Positions 31,302 to 42,275 of a stretch of DNA of 64,000 bases are shown here, one piece after another. Both the position numbers and the translations under genes were made by a program. Each line of letters begins with the position of its first letter. Within the stretch, counting starts at the first letter, position 1. The stretch is from Chrysaora quinquecirrha (lineage: Eukaryota > Cnidaria > Scyphozoa > Semaeostomeae > Pelagiidae). Under the pieces are notes generated by a model. That model was not told the origin of the DNA. It saw only the letters and a list, made by a program, of their open reading frames with translations, and ran no database searches. Where the stretch lies: positions 414,171 to 478,170 of the forward strand of contig JACTAT010000043.1 of NCBI GenBank assembly GCA_014526335.1, written 5' to 3'.

Positions 31302-34300
31302 TCAATTTTCATTTCCTTCACCGTTGTATGATACCTCGACATCACTGCTTTCCTCTGCTTTTCCTGTAACACCAAGTAAGATAAGAGCTTGCAAAAAGTT
31401 TTTCTTGATTAATGGACTGCTCAGAGATGGCAAGTCACAACCAATAAAAGCTGAATGAGCAACACAGTACTGAATCAAAGAGCACCAGTATGGATCCAAA
31501 CAGAGTATGTGTGGGTTTCCAACAACGACAAGCAAAGATTGTGATCTTGTAATGGCAACATTAAATCTCTTTGGATTACTCAAAAAGCCAAGAGTATGCC
31601 GTTCATCAAATGACAGGAAGGACTCGTTGGATCTAACTGTTGATATTATGATTGCTTGTCTTTCCTGACCTTGAAATTCTTCAACAGAACCAACTTTTAT
31701 CCCTGACATATTAACCTTTTCCAAAAGAAGTCGAATTTTTTCAACTTGCTTTCTGTATGGTGTTATTATGCCAATATCTTCCAAGGAAAACCCAGTGTTA
31801 TTCAAGCTCATTATCATCTGAACATAATTCAACACTTGGACAGCTTCAGCCGGATTAAACCATGATGGGCTATTTCCTTCTCTGACATCCTCTCCCCTGA
31901 CACCATGAAAAATAATTGGAAAGTTCTTCTTTGGTAGGAGGCTCCAATTCACAAATGTATTAGCAATCTGAGGAGAAGCACAAGGTTCCAACTCATGATG
32001 ATAAAAAAGCGATGAAGATAAATCAAGCAGCATTTCATGGGATCTGTAATTCTGGACTAGCTTTGTAACAAGAAGGGATTGTAGCAACCATGTTCTGCAT
32101 ATTTGGTCACATCTCTTTGGTAAGGTGATCTAGACATTAATCTTTCTAGGAGAGAAAGAGACAGGCCATATTCAAGTGCAATAGAAGAACTGAGAACAGG
32201 TCCAAGCTGATATGGATCACCAGCCAAAACAATTTGTCCATCTTCATTTCCTGCTACAAGACCCATTGGTATGAGAACCTCTGGTTCTGTAGATTGCCCA
32301 GCCTCGTCAATAAACACATGTGTGAAATGACCACTCTCCAAACCTGCAGAGTATAAGATACCAGCCATAGTACAAGTGCAAACAATGATACGATAACGAC
32401 ATGACAGCATTAAGTCATCTGTGTCACTTGTACAAAATGGCAATAGATTTTCATGAATCTCTTGAGCTCTCTGGAATGCATTCAAACGAATCAAATCACC
32501 TTTTGAGAATCTTGAGCTTTCCAGAAGTCGCTGAGCAATTAGGTCAGAAGCACTGTTTGATGGAGCACATGCTAATATTCTGCTGCTTGAAATGTTGCGG
32601 TGAACTTGCAAAATTGCCTCAACTAGTGTTATCGTTTTTCCAGTACCAGGAGGTCCAAAGAGAATGTAAGGTGTTGGTCGACATTCTGCAGCCAAAATAT
32701 GCTCAATAGCACATTTCTGTCTTTCATTCAAAGTCTTATTCACAAATGAGATGCCTCTCTTTTGTTTAACTTGCATCAATCTATTCTTTTGCTGCAGCAT
32801 TGTTGGAAACAATACTTCTTCTCCAAGATAAATTGCATGTTCTATTGCTTGGTGACTTCTTTTAATTGGCGTCCTGTTAAAAAAGAACTGCACATTGCAG
32901 TCTTCATTTCTATAGATCTTGTGAAAGGCTTCGTTGAATTTAAGCAAGATTTCCTCAGCTCTGACTTCATGTATACATCCTTCATATATAGGTGTCCCAG
33001 CTGCTGAACCATGTATTTCTAAGATAACTCTGTCACCCATGAGAAGAGATGGCCTTCCTTCAGCTAGGCCAGGTACAGATAAAATGAGAAAATCTGCAAA
33101 TGGCCTAAGGGTCACCATCTGCATGTCAAATTGTCTCATTTCTTGCTCCTGATAAATCTCCTCAGCATATAACAGTGTTGACAATTTGCGACGATGATTT
33201 TTCATTGTCAGGGGAAACAGTATTTCTGGAACAATATCTTCTAAAGGATCATCATTTAAAATATACTCTTTGATATTTTTAGGTATTTCATATGGTGGCA
33301 AGTGTTTTGGAAGAAACATTTTTTTCTTTTGCAAAGGACGCTGTGCAGGAAGCATTCTGCATTCATCCAGTCTAGCATCATTTATGGCTGTGGTCTTCCT
33401 GTAGGAAAAAGCTGTTTTAGGTCCAATATAAAGTTGCTGAGGATCATAAACATTGGCACGTATCCTGCAACCAATTTTGAACCCTCCAAAATCAAGTATG
33501 GCAATATTCTCATGTTTGCCAAGAAGTTTTGCTTGAAATTGCAACTGGAGATAATTTTCTTCTTCTGGCATGATTTTACCTCCTTGATTAACTGATCTGG
33601 ACAGCATTTTTAACTTTTCTTTTGGACTGTTTTTGAAGCTTGTACTTTGAGAAAATACTTGAGAAAAAGTAATCTTCAATTGCTGGCTACTTCGAAAAAA
33701 CTTATATTCCAGTACTGTGTGCTCTTTAGTACCATTGTTTCTTACTTTGATATTTTCTTTCAAAATCTTACCTATTTCAACATCACCAAAATCTATTTCA
33801 TTTGTCAAAGTTATTCCATTCTTAGGCTTGAGTAAAAATTCAACATATCGGCCATTAATTTCAGTTGAATCTGCCATGGCTGTGGATTGTAAACTGGTGT
33901 TGAATTTTTCAACTTTTGTTGCTCTCCAGTTTGACTTCCTCTGCTTTGATTCAATAGCAACCACTTGGACCTGGTCACCTTTTTTTGGTTTATAAGAGCC
34001 AACACATGCACTGATGTGAAAATAAATGTCATTGTCTATGAATCCATATCGATTCACAGTATCCGTTATAGTTCCAACAAATTTGTTTTCTCGGACAGGT
34101 TTTACAGATATTATTTCTTCTGAAGTTGATGACATTTTGATACTATACTTAACAAAGTCATTCACAATAGGATTATAACCATCTTCACAACAATTTCTTG
34201 AAAAAGTGTATTTCTCATTGATCAGCCCAGAACCTTTCATGAAATAAGTAACCATTCCTAACATTTCATCAACAGTATTTGTTGTTTCATTTTCAGTTTT

Positions 34301-34769
34301 CCACTCATTGATCAATGAAACACGTTTTGCAATCCAGCCTCCTTCTGGATTTATCCTTGATGCTTCAACACTCACTTTGTCACCAATTTGAAGTCTTTCA
34401 AATCCAATTATTGAGTCTTGGGAAAAGTAGATGTGGTCATCTATAAGGCCTCTGCCACTGAAAAGACTTGTTATTTCCCCATAAATGCATTTTGTATCTG
34501 AACTATCAGAATTTCCATTTTTACTATTGGTGGTACCAATCTCATTTTGCACTTCAGAAAATGAACTGTCTTCTTTACTGGAAGCAGCAATGGTATAAGA
34601 ATTTTCTTTTTACTGCATTCTAATTTTGGGACTGCTCTGGTGGTTGCTGCTTCTTTTCCTCAACTTCAGAATGGCCTAAGTTTCCACCATCAAGTTTCAA
34701 CTCAGTAGTAACAGGCGAGTTATCACTGCTCCCAGTGACAAAATCATATATTTTTGAAACGATAAACAT
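31302..34769 (-). pseudogene. MOV10L1: MOV10L1-like RNA helicase, intronless, frameshifted (processed copy suspected)
   Basis: MOV10L1/Armitage helicases (UPF1-like SF1) feed transposon transcripts into piRNA biogenesis in germ cells. Two frames, 34552-32057 (831 codons) and 32087-31302 (261 codons), cover almost the whole protein. Three cold-shock-like modules stand first (YGEITSLFSGRGLIDD; LGMVTYFMKGSGLIN; VGTITDTVNRYGFIDND), then the middle domains, then the helicase: motif I GPPGTGKT, Ia [74 protein letters not shown]. Similarity passes from one frame to the other at a CCC run (32074-32076), a 1-bp lesion between motifs III and IV. Upstream, a frame from 34769 (MFIVSKIYDF...) resembling the family's start ends in TAG near 34620 and changes frame before 34590. 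There is no intron in 3.2 kb, whereas vertebrate MOV10L1 has many. A poly(A) tail or flanking duplication is not visible, so an assembly error in a real single-exon gene remains possible. Confidence 0.88.
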
Positions 34770-36084
34770 TATCACTAACTTTTACTGACTTCTTTCATTT
34801 CCAGATTTTTAGTAATCGTGCCTCGCCAGCAGCGCAAGGGCACAGCACAAGAACAACAGTCTCCGTCTCTATCCACTTCGTTAGTGATCCTCTTTCAACC
34901 CGCACGCATGTGCATGTGCACGAGGCCAACAATTCAATTCAATATTTCTGTACCATCTGTACCAATGTTCTGTACATCATCATCATCAGCATCATCAATT
35001 ACGTTTTCCATCCTATAAGGACTTTAAGCTTTTGCTATGGTTATATTGTCACTATATCACTTAAGTCACTTAAATATATATCACTTAACTAACGATTTCG
35101 AGTGGCTGGTTTTCGTTAGAATTTAATAGTTTCTCTCCATTTATCTCGGTCTGATGTTATTGAGAGACCACCAGGTCATGGATGGTCGGCCTGGGTCTCT
35201 TCTGTACATGCCGCTCTCTAAAAAACGCCAGGACGAAGTGCGCGCATTTGAAAGTGTTCTACAATGCCCGCCCACACTATTAACGCCCTTTCCAAATAAA
35301 AGCCAAGGGCCTAGCCTAAGGGTAAAATCAAATAAACACCTGAAAAATTAACAAATAAGGGGTGTTTATTAAAAAAACGTTTTAGGAAATCCGAAAATCC
35401 CGTGTCCTGAGCTCGCCGGATAGAAAATAGCTATTTTATCAAAAACTATAGTATCCGAAATGACTTGAACCTTGAAGCAATGTGTAATAAGGTTGCAAGG
35501 AAAAATAAAATATCTAAGGATCATTAATATTCTGATATCACAAGGGATTCATGTTTTTGGAGAAAGAAAGACAATAACATTAAGAGACTGAGCAAAAAAC
35601 TAGGTGCTTTCGCTCAGATAAACAAAATAACTAGGGGGCTGTAGCCCCCCAAAAGCTTGAAAAAAGTAACTAGGGGCTGAGCCCCCAGCCCCAGCTCTAC
35701 ACCCCTGATTCCCGCCTGTTGTATTTGTAGAAGTGCCCAAAATATGCAGATAATAGCAATATCATTCTTGCAGTCTATACTGGTGGCTTTGCTCCAGCGA
35801 AACGATCATAAAAAGCAGGAAAAACTCTTCACCCGACATCTTGTTGTACCTTTCTTACGAGAACGAAGGAAAAAATCAAGAAAATGTCGCGTCAGGTCAA
35901 GAAATTAATCCGTGATGACATTTGGTGGAAATAAGGGCAGCTAGAGGGCGGCTATCTTTAAAACATGAAATGTGGATTACTGAAATGGAATACTGAATTG
36001 GAATGAAATGGAATGGAATGAAAACAGAAACAGTTTAAAGAGTACCAAAACAACAAACAGTTTATGAATTTTAATGCTCCAATC
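34770..36084. other. No gene seen; small CCCC/GGGG inverted repeats
   Basis: Upstream side of the helicase copy. At 35632-35695 two adjacent inverted repeats occur, CTAGGGGGCTGTAGCCCCCC and TAGGGGCTGAGCCCCCA, of the kind found at ends of small DNA elements. No domain-bearing open frame. Confidence 0.4.
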
Positions 36085-36612
36085 AAATTTTTGTCGTTCG
36101 ACAAACATGGGGGCAGATATGGGGGCATTCCATGTTTTAAAGATTTTTGATATTAGGCCATATCTCGACTCATAAATTTGCTAGAAGCACCAAATATAGC
36201 CAGGAATATGTTAAATCAGATGCCAAATACGAATATGAATGAATTTTTGTCGTTCGACAAACATGGGGGCAGATATGGGGGCATTCCATGTTTTAAAGAT
36301 TTTTGATATTCGGCTATATCTCGACTCATATAATTGCTAGAAGCACAAAATATAGCCAGAAATATGTTAAATCAGATGTCAAATACGATTAAGAATGAAT
36401 TTTGGTCGTCAGACAAACATGGGGGCAGATATGGGGGCATTCCATGTTTTAAAGGTTTTTGATATTCGGCTATATCTCGACTCATATAATTGCTAGAAGC
36501 ACAAAATATAGCCAGAAATATGTTAAATCAGATGCCAAATACGATTAAGAATGAATTTTGGTCGTCAGACAAACGTGGGGGTAGATATGGGGGCATTCCA
36601 TGCCATAGCTAC
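36085..36612 (+). repeat. Satellite, 155-156-bp unit, about 3.4 copies
   Basis: Units start at 36091, 36247, 36402 and 36558. Each has TTGTCGTTCGACAAACATGG (a short palindrome in the first two, TTGGTCGTCAGAC in the last two), GGGGGCAGATATGGGGGCAT, TATATCTCGACTCATA and GCTAGAAGCAC. The array ends shortly after the fourth GGCATTCCATG. No spacer variation, so not CRISPR-like. Confidence 0.93.
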
Positions 36613-36744
36613 TGAAATTAAATTAACGCTCTGCGCTAAAAATTAATTCTTTTTAATTAACGACAGGGAATTTTTGGCAACATTCTAGCAAACTGTGTAA
36701 CATGAATTCTTAAAGTAGCTTTGGACTCTATGGTCCTGGGTGGT

Positions 36745-37035
36745 CATTATGTCCGAAGGACAGGACATAATGAGAGGGTGTTTGTGGAACGCATGTAAGG
36801 ATGTATGTATAGACGCTTTTTCCTGCCAAAAAGCGTAACAAAAGATAAGCCACAAATACTAGGAAGTAAACTTTGAAGTCACCGTAATTGGATGTTATGA
36901 ATACCAATTATTTGACAATTAGAAGCAATAACGAAATTTGTAAAAGAGGAGAGGAAGTTGTGGCGTAGTATAAATTGCTGCTGATCTCGTGTGATTTTGT
37001 TTATTTTTATTGTCATCATCATCATCATCATCATT

Positions 37036-37067
<32 letters not shown>

Positions 37068-37145
37068 TATCTTCTTCAACATAGATAACGACAATGAACA
37101 TGATGATGATCGTGATGAGCGATGATCCTGCAGATGTTGCAAAAC

Positions 37146-37180
<35 letters not shown>

Positions 37181-37204
37181 TTGTTGCTGATGATGATGAT
37201 GATC

Positions 37205-37239
<35 letters not shown>

Positions 37240-37330
37240 TAATGACGATTATGATGATTATTGTCCTTCGGACATTGCGATAGCGTTGCTATGTTTTTGT
37301 CTCGGCCATTTATGCGCAATTTGCAGTTAG
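36745..37330 (+). repeat. Family Y element, copy 2, with internal GAT array
   Basis: Opens with a hairpin (CATTATGTCC/GGACATAATG, 36745-36772) containing GTCCGAAGGAC. Then it shares AGACGCTTTTT...AAAAGCGTAACAAAAG and CCACAAATA with the reverse complement of 18460-18600. CAT and GAT arrays follow (37012-37075 and 37147-37240). It closes with GTCCTTCGGACATTGCGATA and GCGTTGCTATGTTTTTG, shared with the reverse complement of 17391-17422. The class is unknown. Confidence 0.65.
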
Positions 37331-37559
37331 TTCTTCACAATCAAGGCCAGCGAGCCCCTTTTTCAATTTAAGGTCATGTGACAATTTTTCTCCTCGCACA
37401 AGCTTGATTGCATATGACTCATGTTGCTTACCATATGAAACTGGCAAATTGCCACCTTGGTTTGGTAAATGACATTTCACACATTCTCAACATTAATCAT
37501 TGATCAATGAGACTTGGCAAAGAGCGGCAATCTCAAAACAGCTTTCAAAACAAATCGTC

Positions 37560-38175
37560 ATTATTATCATCCTCACCATGAAAATCGTCATAATAATAAT
37601 AATAATAATAATCATCACCATCGTCATCATCATCATCATCATAATGATTACCATCACCATCATTGATGTTGTGGCTGCGGCAAGATCTAAAGGAAGGGCA
37701 CCACCACCACAATCACCCCTACAACCATCACCACCACCCACCCTTATCACCACCACCACAACCACCCCTACAACCATCACCACGATCACCCCTATCACAA
37801 CCACCACCCCCCTATCACCACCACCACAACCATCCCTGCAACCATCACCACGACAACCCTTATCACCACCAGCCCCCCTATAAACACCATCACAACCACC
37901 CCTACAACCATCACCACGACCACCTTTATCACCACCACTACCCCCTATCACCACCACCACAACCACCCCTACAACCGTCAACACGATCACCACTATCAAA
38001 ACCACCACAAGCACCCCTACCTTCAGCACCACAACCAACTCTACTACCACCACCACACCCACCCTACCACCGCAATCACCCCTACCAACAGCATCACAAT
38101 CATCGTGGTCATCAACATCATCATCATAACCACCAGCATTATCATCATAATCATTATCGTCATCGTTGTGCATAC
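37560..38175 (+). repeat. ATC repeats around a CAC-rich minisatellite
   Basis: ATC/AAT repeats at 37560-37660 and CAT repeats at 38100-38170 enclose a CCACCACAACCACCCCTACA-type minisatellite (37690-38085) with a period of about 67 bp (units near 37716, 37765, 37833, 37899, 37966). One strand is almost free of G. The His/Pro-rich open frame 37663-38181 and the Gly/Val-rich frame on the other strand are repeat products. Confidence 0.9.
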
Positions 38176-38771
38176 CGATAAACATCTTTCATCATTTGAC
38201 CGAAATAGCTATATTCAACCAGAGTCGTTCTTCGAACATGCCCATAGGGCCCCTATGTTTAGACTCGGGAACATTCTGACAAATCAACGGTTGTGTCATC
38301 ATCGATGACGTAGAAAAGTTACGGTCAGGGAAAATCTGACTTTTCAATTTTGTGTTTTTAATGATATGGTCAGAAAAAACATCTCAAATGGAGCAAAAAA
38401 TTATGGAACACCAATTCGTTTTCGCTTAATACTCAGAAGTTATTACGATTCGAAATTTGTGTAACGTCATCAAAACGCAAAACTGATATTTTGAGTCTTA
38501 ACCGCTTCGTGCATAAATCTTACTTTTGATGTGTTCAGCGTTACTTTTAGGATAAAAGCATCATGTTCTCTGTCACTTACGCTAATTTTTGTCATTTCAA
38601 ACCTGAAATTACGAAGAATGCTCGTAATTTCTATTGCGATGCAGTTAAGGTTCCGAACAACAATGAATGTTGGAAAAGATGAAGAAGATAAAACATGTTC
38701 TGGGTACTTTCTCAGAGAATGGTAATATGATTGTTTTTGAGCTAGATAGAGCAAGTACTAAAAATTGGATC
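38176..38771. other. No gene seen
   Basis: Short open frames only (for example 38531-38725), none with a recognisable domain. Confidence 0.4.
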
Positions 38772-38775
38772 TTAA

Positions 38776-39560
38776 CCCTATTCGGTATGGGCTATATTTT
38801 GCCCCCCCCCAAGTTATCTCAGCTGTGATTTGTCTGATTGACATGAAACTTGGTAGACATGTGCAAGTACCCAATTGTAACTAATTAATACTATTTTTTG
38901 CTAATTAGTCACGTGACATGTTGCCTAGCGACCGTGTAGAGTGTGAAATTATGACTATTTCATCTACGTTGCCGAAAATCAAGCTAAATCGGACTAAAAT
39001 AGGTAAAAGGCACTGTAAAAGTTAAAATATCCATAGAAAGTAAGCTTTTTCTATCATTTAAGCTCATTATCAGCTAATTGCTGTTTCTTATCAACTTTTA
39101 TAAGCCTTTATGATGAGGACAAAACTTTTTGCTTACTCAGCATTTTAGAAAACATAAATTCCATAATTTAAAAAAAGCTAATTAGGCTAATTATCGACAT
39201 TAATTAAATTGATCATGTGACAAGTGACAAAATTTGCCAACAATACCAAAAACATTCAAATGATATATCAAATAATAGCTCTCGCCAAGAGAAGTCCAAG
39301 CATATATATATCTTTCATATGTGGTAATTATTGACAGAAATATAGCCGATTGAAGGTTAATTTGCATTACCTGCTTCCAAATATGGGCATTTGCTGGTCA
39401 CGTGACAAAGTCCGCAACACCATAACCCATACCACAAGGTTCCTTGATAAATTCTACGAAAATTAAGACCCTTACCAAAGCTACTAAGGAATTCTTGCAG
39501 ATGATGCACGAGCAAAAGTAGGAGGGGGGCGAAAAACGCCCCCCCCATACCGAATAGGGT
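38776..39560. mobile_element. TTAA-flanked MITE (piggyBac-like), copy P1
   Basis: Ends CCCTATTCGGTATGGG and CCCATACCGAATAGGG, flanked by TTAA at 38772-38775 and 39561-39564. The interior matches P2 at 62258-63141 in opposite orientation (for example GACATGAAACTTGGTAGACATG; GCCCATATTTGGAAGCA). TTAA duplication with CCC ends suits piggyBac. Non-coding. Confidence 0.88.
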
Positions 39561-39653
39561 TAAGGTAAACATAAACCAAAAATAGGGACACTGCTAACAA
39601 AAGTTGAACAGCCGCATTTTCATACGTGGTTAGAGGGAACAGTCACTTGGTTA

Positions 39654-40023
39654 CACGTTTTTTTTTTATAAGGAACACCTTTATAAGGAGCTCAAGGCTG
39701 AAAATTCCCGAAAAATTAAGGAACTTTAAGGAACTGTCGAGGCTCGGATGGAAAACTAAGAAGCTCTTTTTTAAAGAAGAAGACGGTTTGTACGAAAAAG
39801 GAACAGAAGTACAATATATTTCCCATCTTTCTTCCCCAAAAGGCTCCATTTATACTTAAAATTAGAAATGAAGAATAGTTTCTATGAATATGCTGTAAAA
39901 ATTAGTATTTATACATATCCCACGACAAGGAACAGTATAAGGAACTTTCAGCCTCATTTTGTTGAAAAATTAAGGAACTCCAGCCTCAACTCAGACCAAA
40001 GGTTCCTTATAAAAAAAAACGTG
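39654..40023. mobile_element. TA-flanked MITE, family M1, copy a
   Basis: Termini CACGTTTTTTTTTTATAAGG and CCTTATAAAAAAAAACGTG, flanked by TA (39652-39653 and 40024-40025). Subterminal TTAAGGAACT repeats occur on both sides. No transposase. The short open frames inside are chance. Confidence 0.9.
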
Positions 40024-40025
40024 TA

Positions 40026-41225
40026 TGAAGAAACGCTAGAAGAAAGAGGGGGACAGCCATGGAGGGTTGAGTCTCATTGCATAGACGACACTCCATAACA
40101 TAAATGGGTATGTCTATTTCATTCGACAAGATTGGCGAAAGACAGGAAGAAATTATTCGGCCACTCGCCAGCTACTAGCGATTGCATAAGTGAACTGGAA
40201 CGAATCTTAGCGAAGCCAATCGACCGATTCAGTTTCAGTTCAATATTTCGGCAACCAAATTTGTGCCATAATAGGAGCCACAAGCCAGATAATATCTGAA
40301 TCTGCGAACCTACCCTATAAGGCCCTATAAATCGCTCATTGGTGATTTAAATCAGGGTGGGTGGACTATTAATTAGCATCCGTCGCAACCAAGGACTGCA
40401 AGTGATACACATGTCGATGGGATTCTCCCATCTTTATAAGCGCAAATTTATGAGAACATAGCAATCCAGTCCATGCAGAATTTCCTGGTTCTTATAAAAG
40501 AAATGAATTTTGAATTAAAAATTGCGTGACACAACACAAACGCGTTTTTGCAATTTTGCTTTGGGATGACAATCACGCTAACACTGGATCTGTCTGTCTG
40601 AATAGTAAAATTCTGATGTGGTTTGGACCGTTGCGCAAACGTTAAATTAGAACAGGGATTTAATAGAGATATCAGTTCTCATTTTACAAAGATATATTTG
40701 GTGAAGCTGGATTAGTGAATATGATATCTCACAGTCTATTTATAAAGGCTTGAAGAAAAAAGATGAATGAATATACAGTAACTCTTGAAGCTATATACAA
40801 TTTACATACTGAACACGTTAGCAAATATAGTCTTCACTACTACCATTGTAATAATAATGGAAACTTTTTATTCCCTACAAAATACTTCTACACGATGACA
40901 CCCATCACTCTCAATTTAGGCATGATTGGGAAAGTTACAGCTAGTTCTAAAGTATGATTAAAAATGTTCTTAAGGTAAATAAATTGAAGATTTACAGCTA
41001 AAACGTCCAAAATATAAGATTTGTCCATATATGAATAGGAAAAGAGTTTAAAATGTTAAGAGTTCTGGACTCGTCCACTCACTGTCCCTCTTACAAAATA
41101 TATAGTATGTACAACGTATACAGATGGTTATTGTTTTCTTTTCTATGTAAAGTTGCTCTTGCTTGTTAGTTGATAATTGTTCCAGCATGTTCATAAATGC
41201 TTTGTGTCCGTTGATACCGACATAC
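40026..41225. other. No gene seen
   Basis: 1.2 kb of unique-looking sequence without recognisable domains or repeats. Confidence 0.4.
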
Positions 41226-41487
41226 TGAGGAGATTGCTGGAGAGGAAAGGTGGAAATGGTTGAAAAATAGTGGCATCAAGAGGGAGACCGAGACTCTCAT
41301 TCTAGCAGCTCAAGAGCAAGCCATTAGGACGAAACTCATCAAAGCCAAAATCGACAAAACACAGGAGGACAGTAGATGTAGAATCTGCGGTAAGGTAAAG
41401 AATACAAGAATAGACATGATTGGTCGGGAGAAGAATCCACTGGGACATATGTAGGAAGTTTGGGGTACATGTAAGCGAGAAGTGGTA

Positions 41488-41889
41488 CACGCTTTTTTTT
41501 ATAAGGAACCTACCTCAAGGCCTAGTTCTTAAAGTTCCTTATTTTTGGGCCTCTTTTGAGGCAATTGTAGTTCCAAAAGTTCCTTAATAGTTCCTTAATT
41601 TTAACTGCACATACAGTGGTCTTAACAATAAAAGAGAGACACTTGCATGTGAGCAAAGCTCGAGACGACTGAAAGAAACATTGGATACATGCTTAACGTA
41701 CAATTTATGTGATTTTCGACTGCAAATGAATGAAACCGGCTTTCTAATTCTTGATTATTTGCAGTGATAAAAGTATTCAACATCTAAAAGTTCCTTAATG
41801 ATTTTCTCTTTAGTAGTATAAGTTCTTTAAAGTTTCGGGTCTTCTACATGTAGGTTCCTTATAAAGTGGTTCCTTATAAAAAAAGCGTG
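41488..41889. mobile_element. TA-flanked MITE, family M1, copy b
   Basis: Ends CACGCTTTTTTTTATAAGGA and TCCTTATAAAAAAAGCGTG, flanked by TA at 41486-41487 and 41890-41891. It splits the LINE tail inside a TAC codon; omitting it with one TA gives continuous LINE reading frame. Confidence 0.92.
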
Positions 41890-42275
41890 TACAACCATGA
41901 GCCAGAAAGTGTGGTTGAAAATGATACTTGCAAGGTACTGTGGGACTTTACCATCCAGACCGATCATGTAATTGAAGCTAAAAGGCCAGACTTAATTTTG
42001 ATCAAGAAGGAAGAAAACAACTGCATTATCGTTGATTTTGCCATCCCATATGATAAGAGCAGAAGGAGAAAGAGAAAGTTGAGAAATACCGCAGGACTTA
42101 AAGAGAGAACTCCAGAGGTTATGGAATATGAAAGTAAAAGTAAACATAGTTATTGGGGCATTAGGAACACCACCAAAAGACATCAAGAGGAGAGTAGAAG
42201 AACTGGGAATTGAGACAAGAATTGAAGAGATGCAGAAGACTGTAATCCTGCAATCTGCACGGATCCTGAGAAAAG

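Noticed and set aside
36085..36612. Regular repeats considered as a CRISPR array
   Set aside because: Units are 155 bp, adjoining and without variable spacers, in a eukaryotic genome.
37493..38185. His/Pro-rich (+) and Gly/Val-rich (-) open frames
   Set aside because: Products of the CAC-rich minisatellite; no start context, splice signals or domain.
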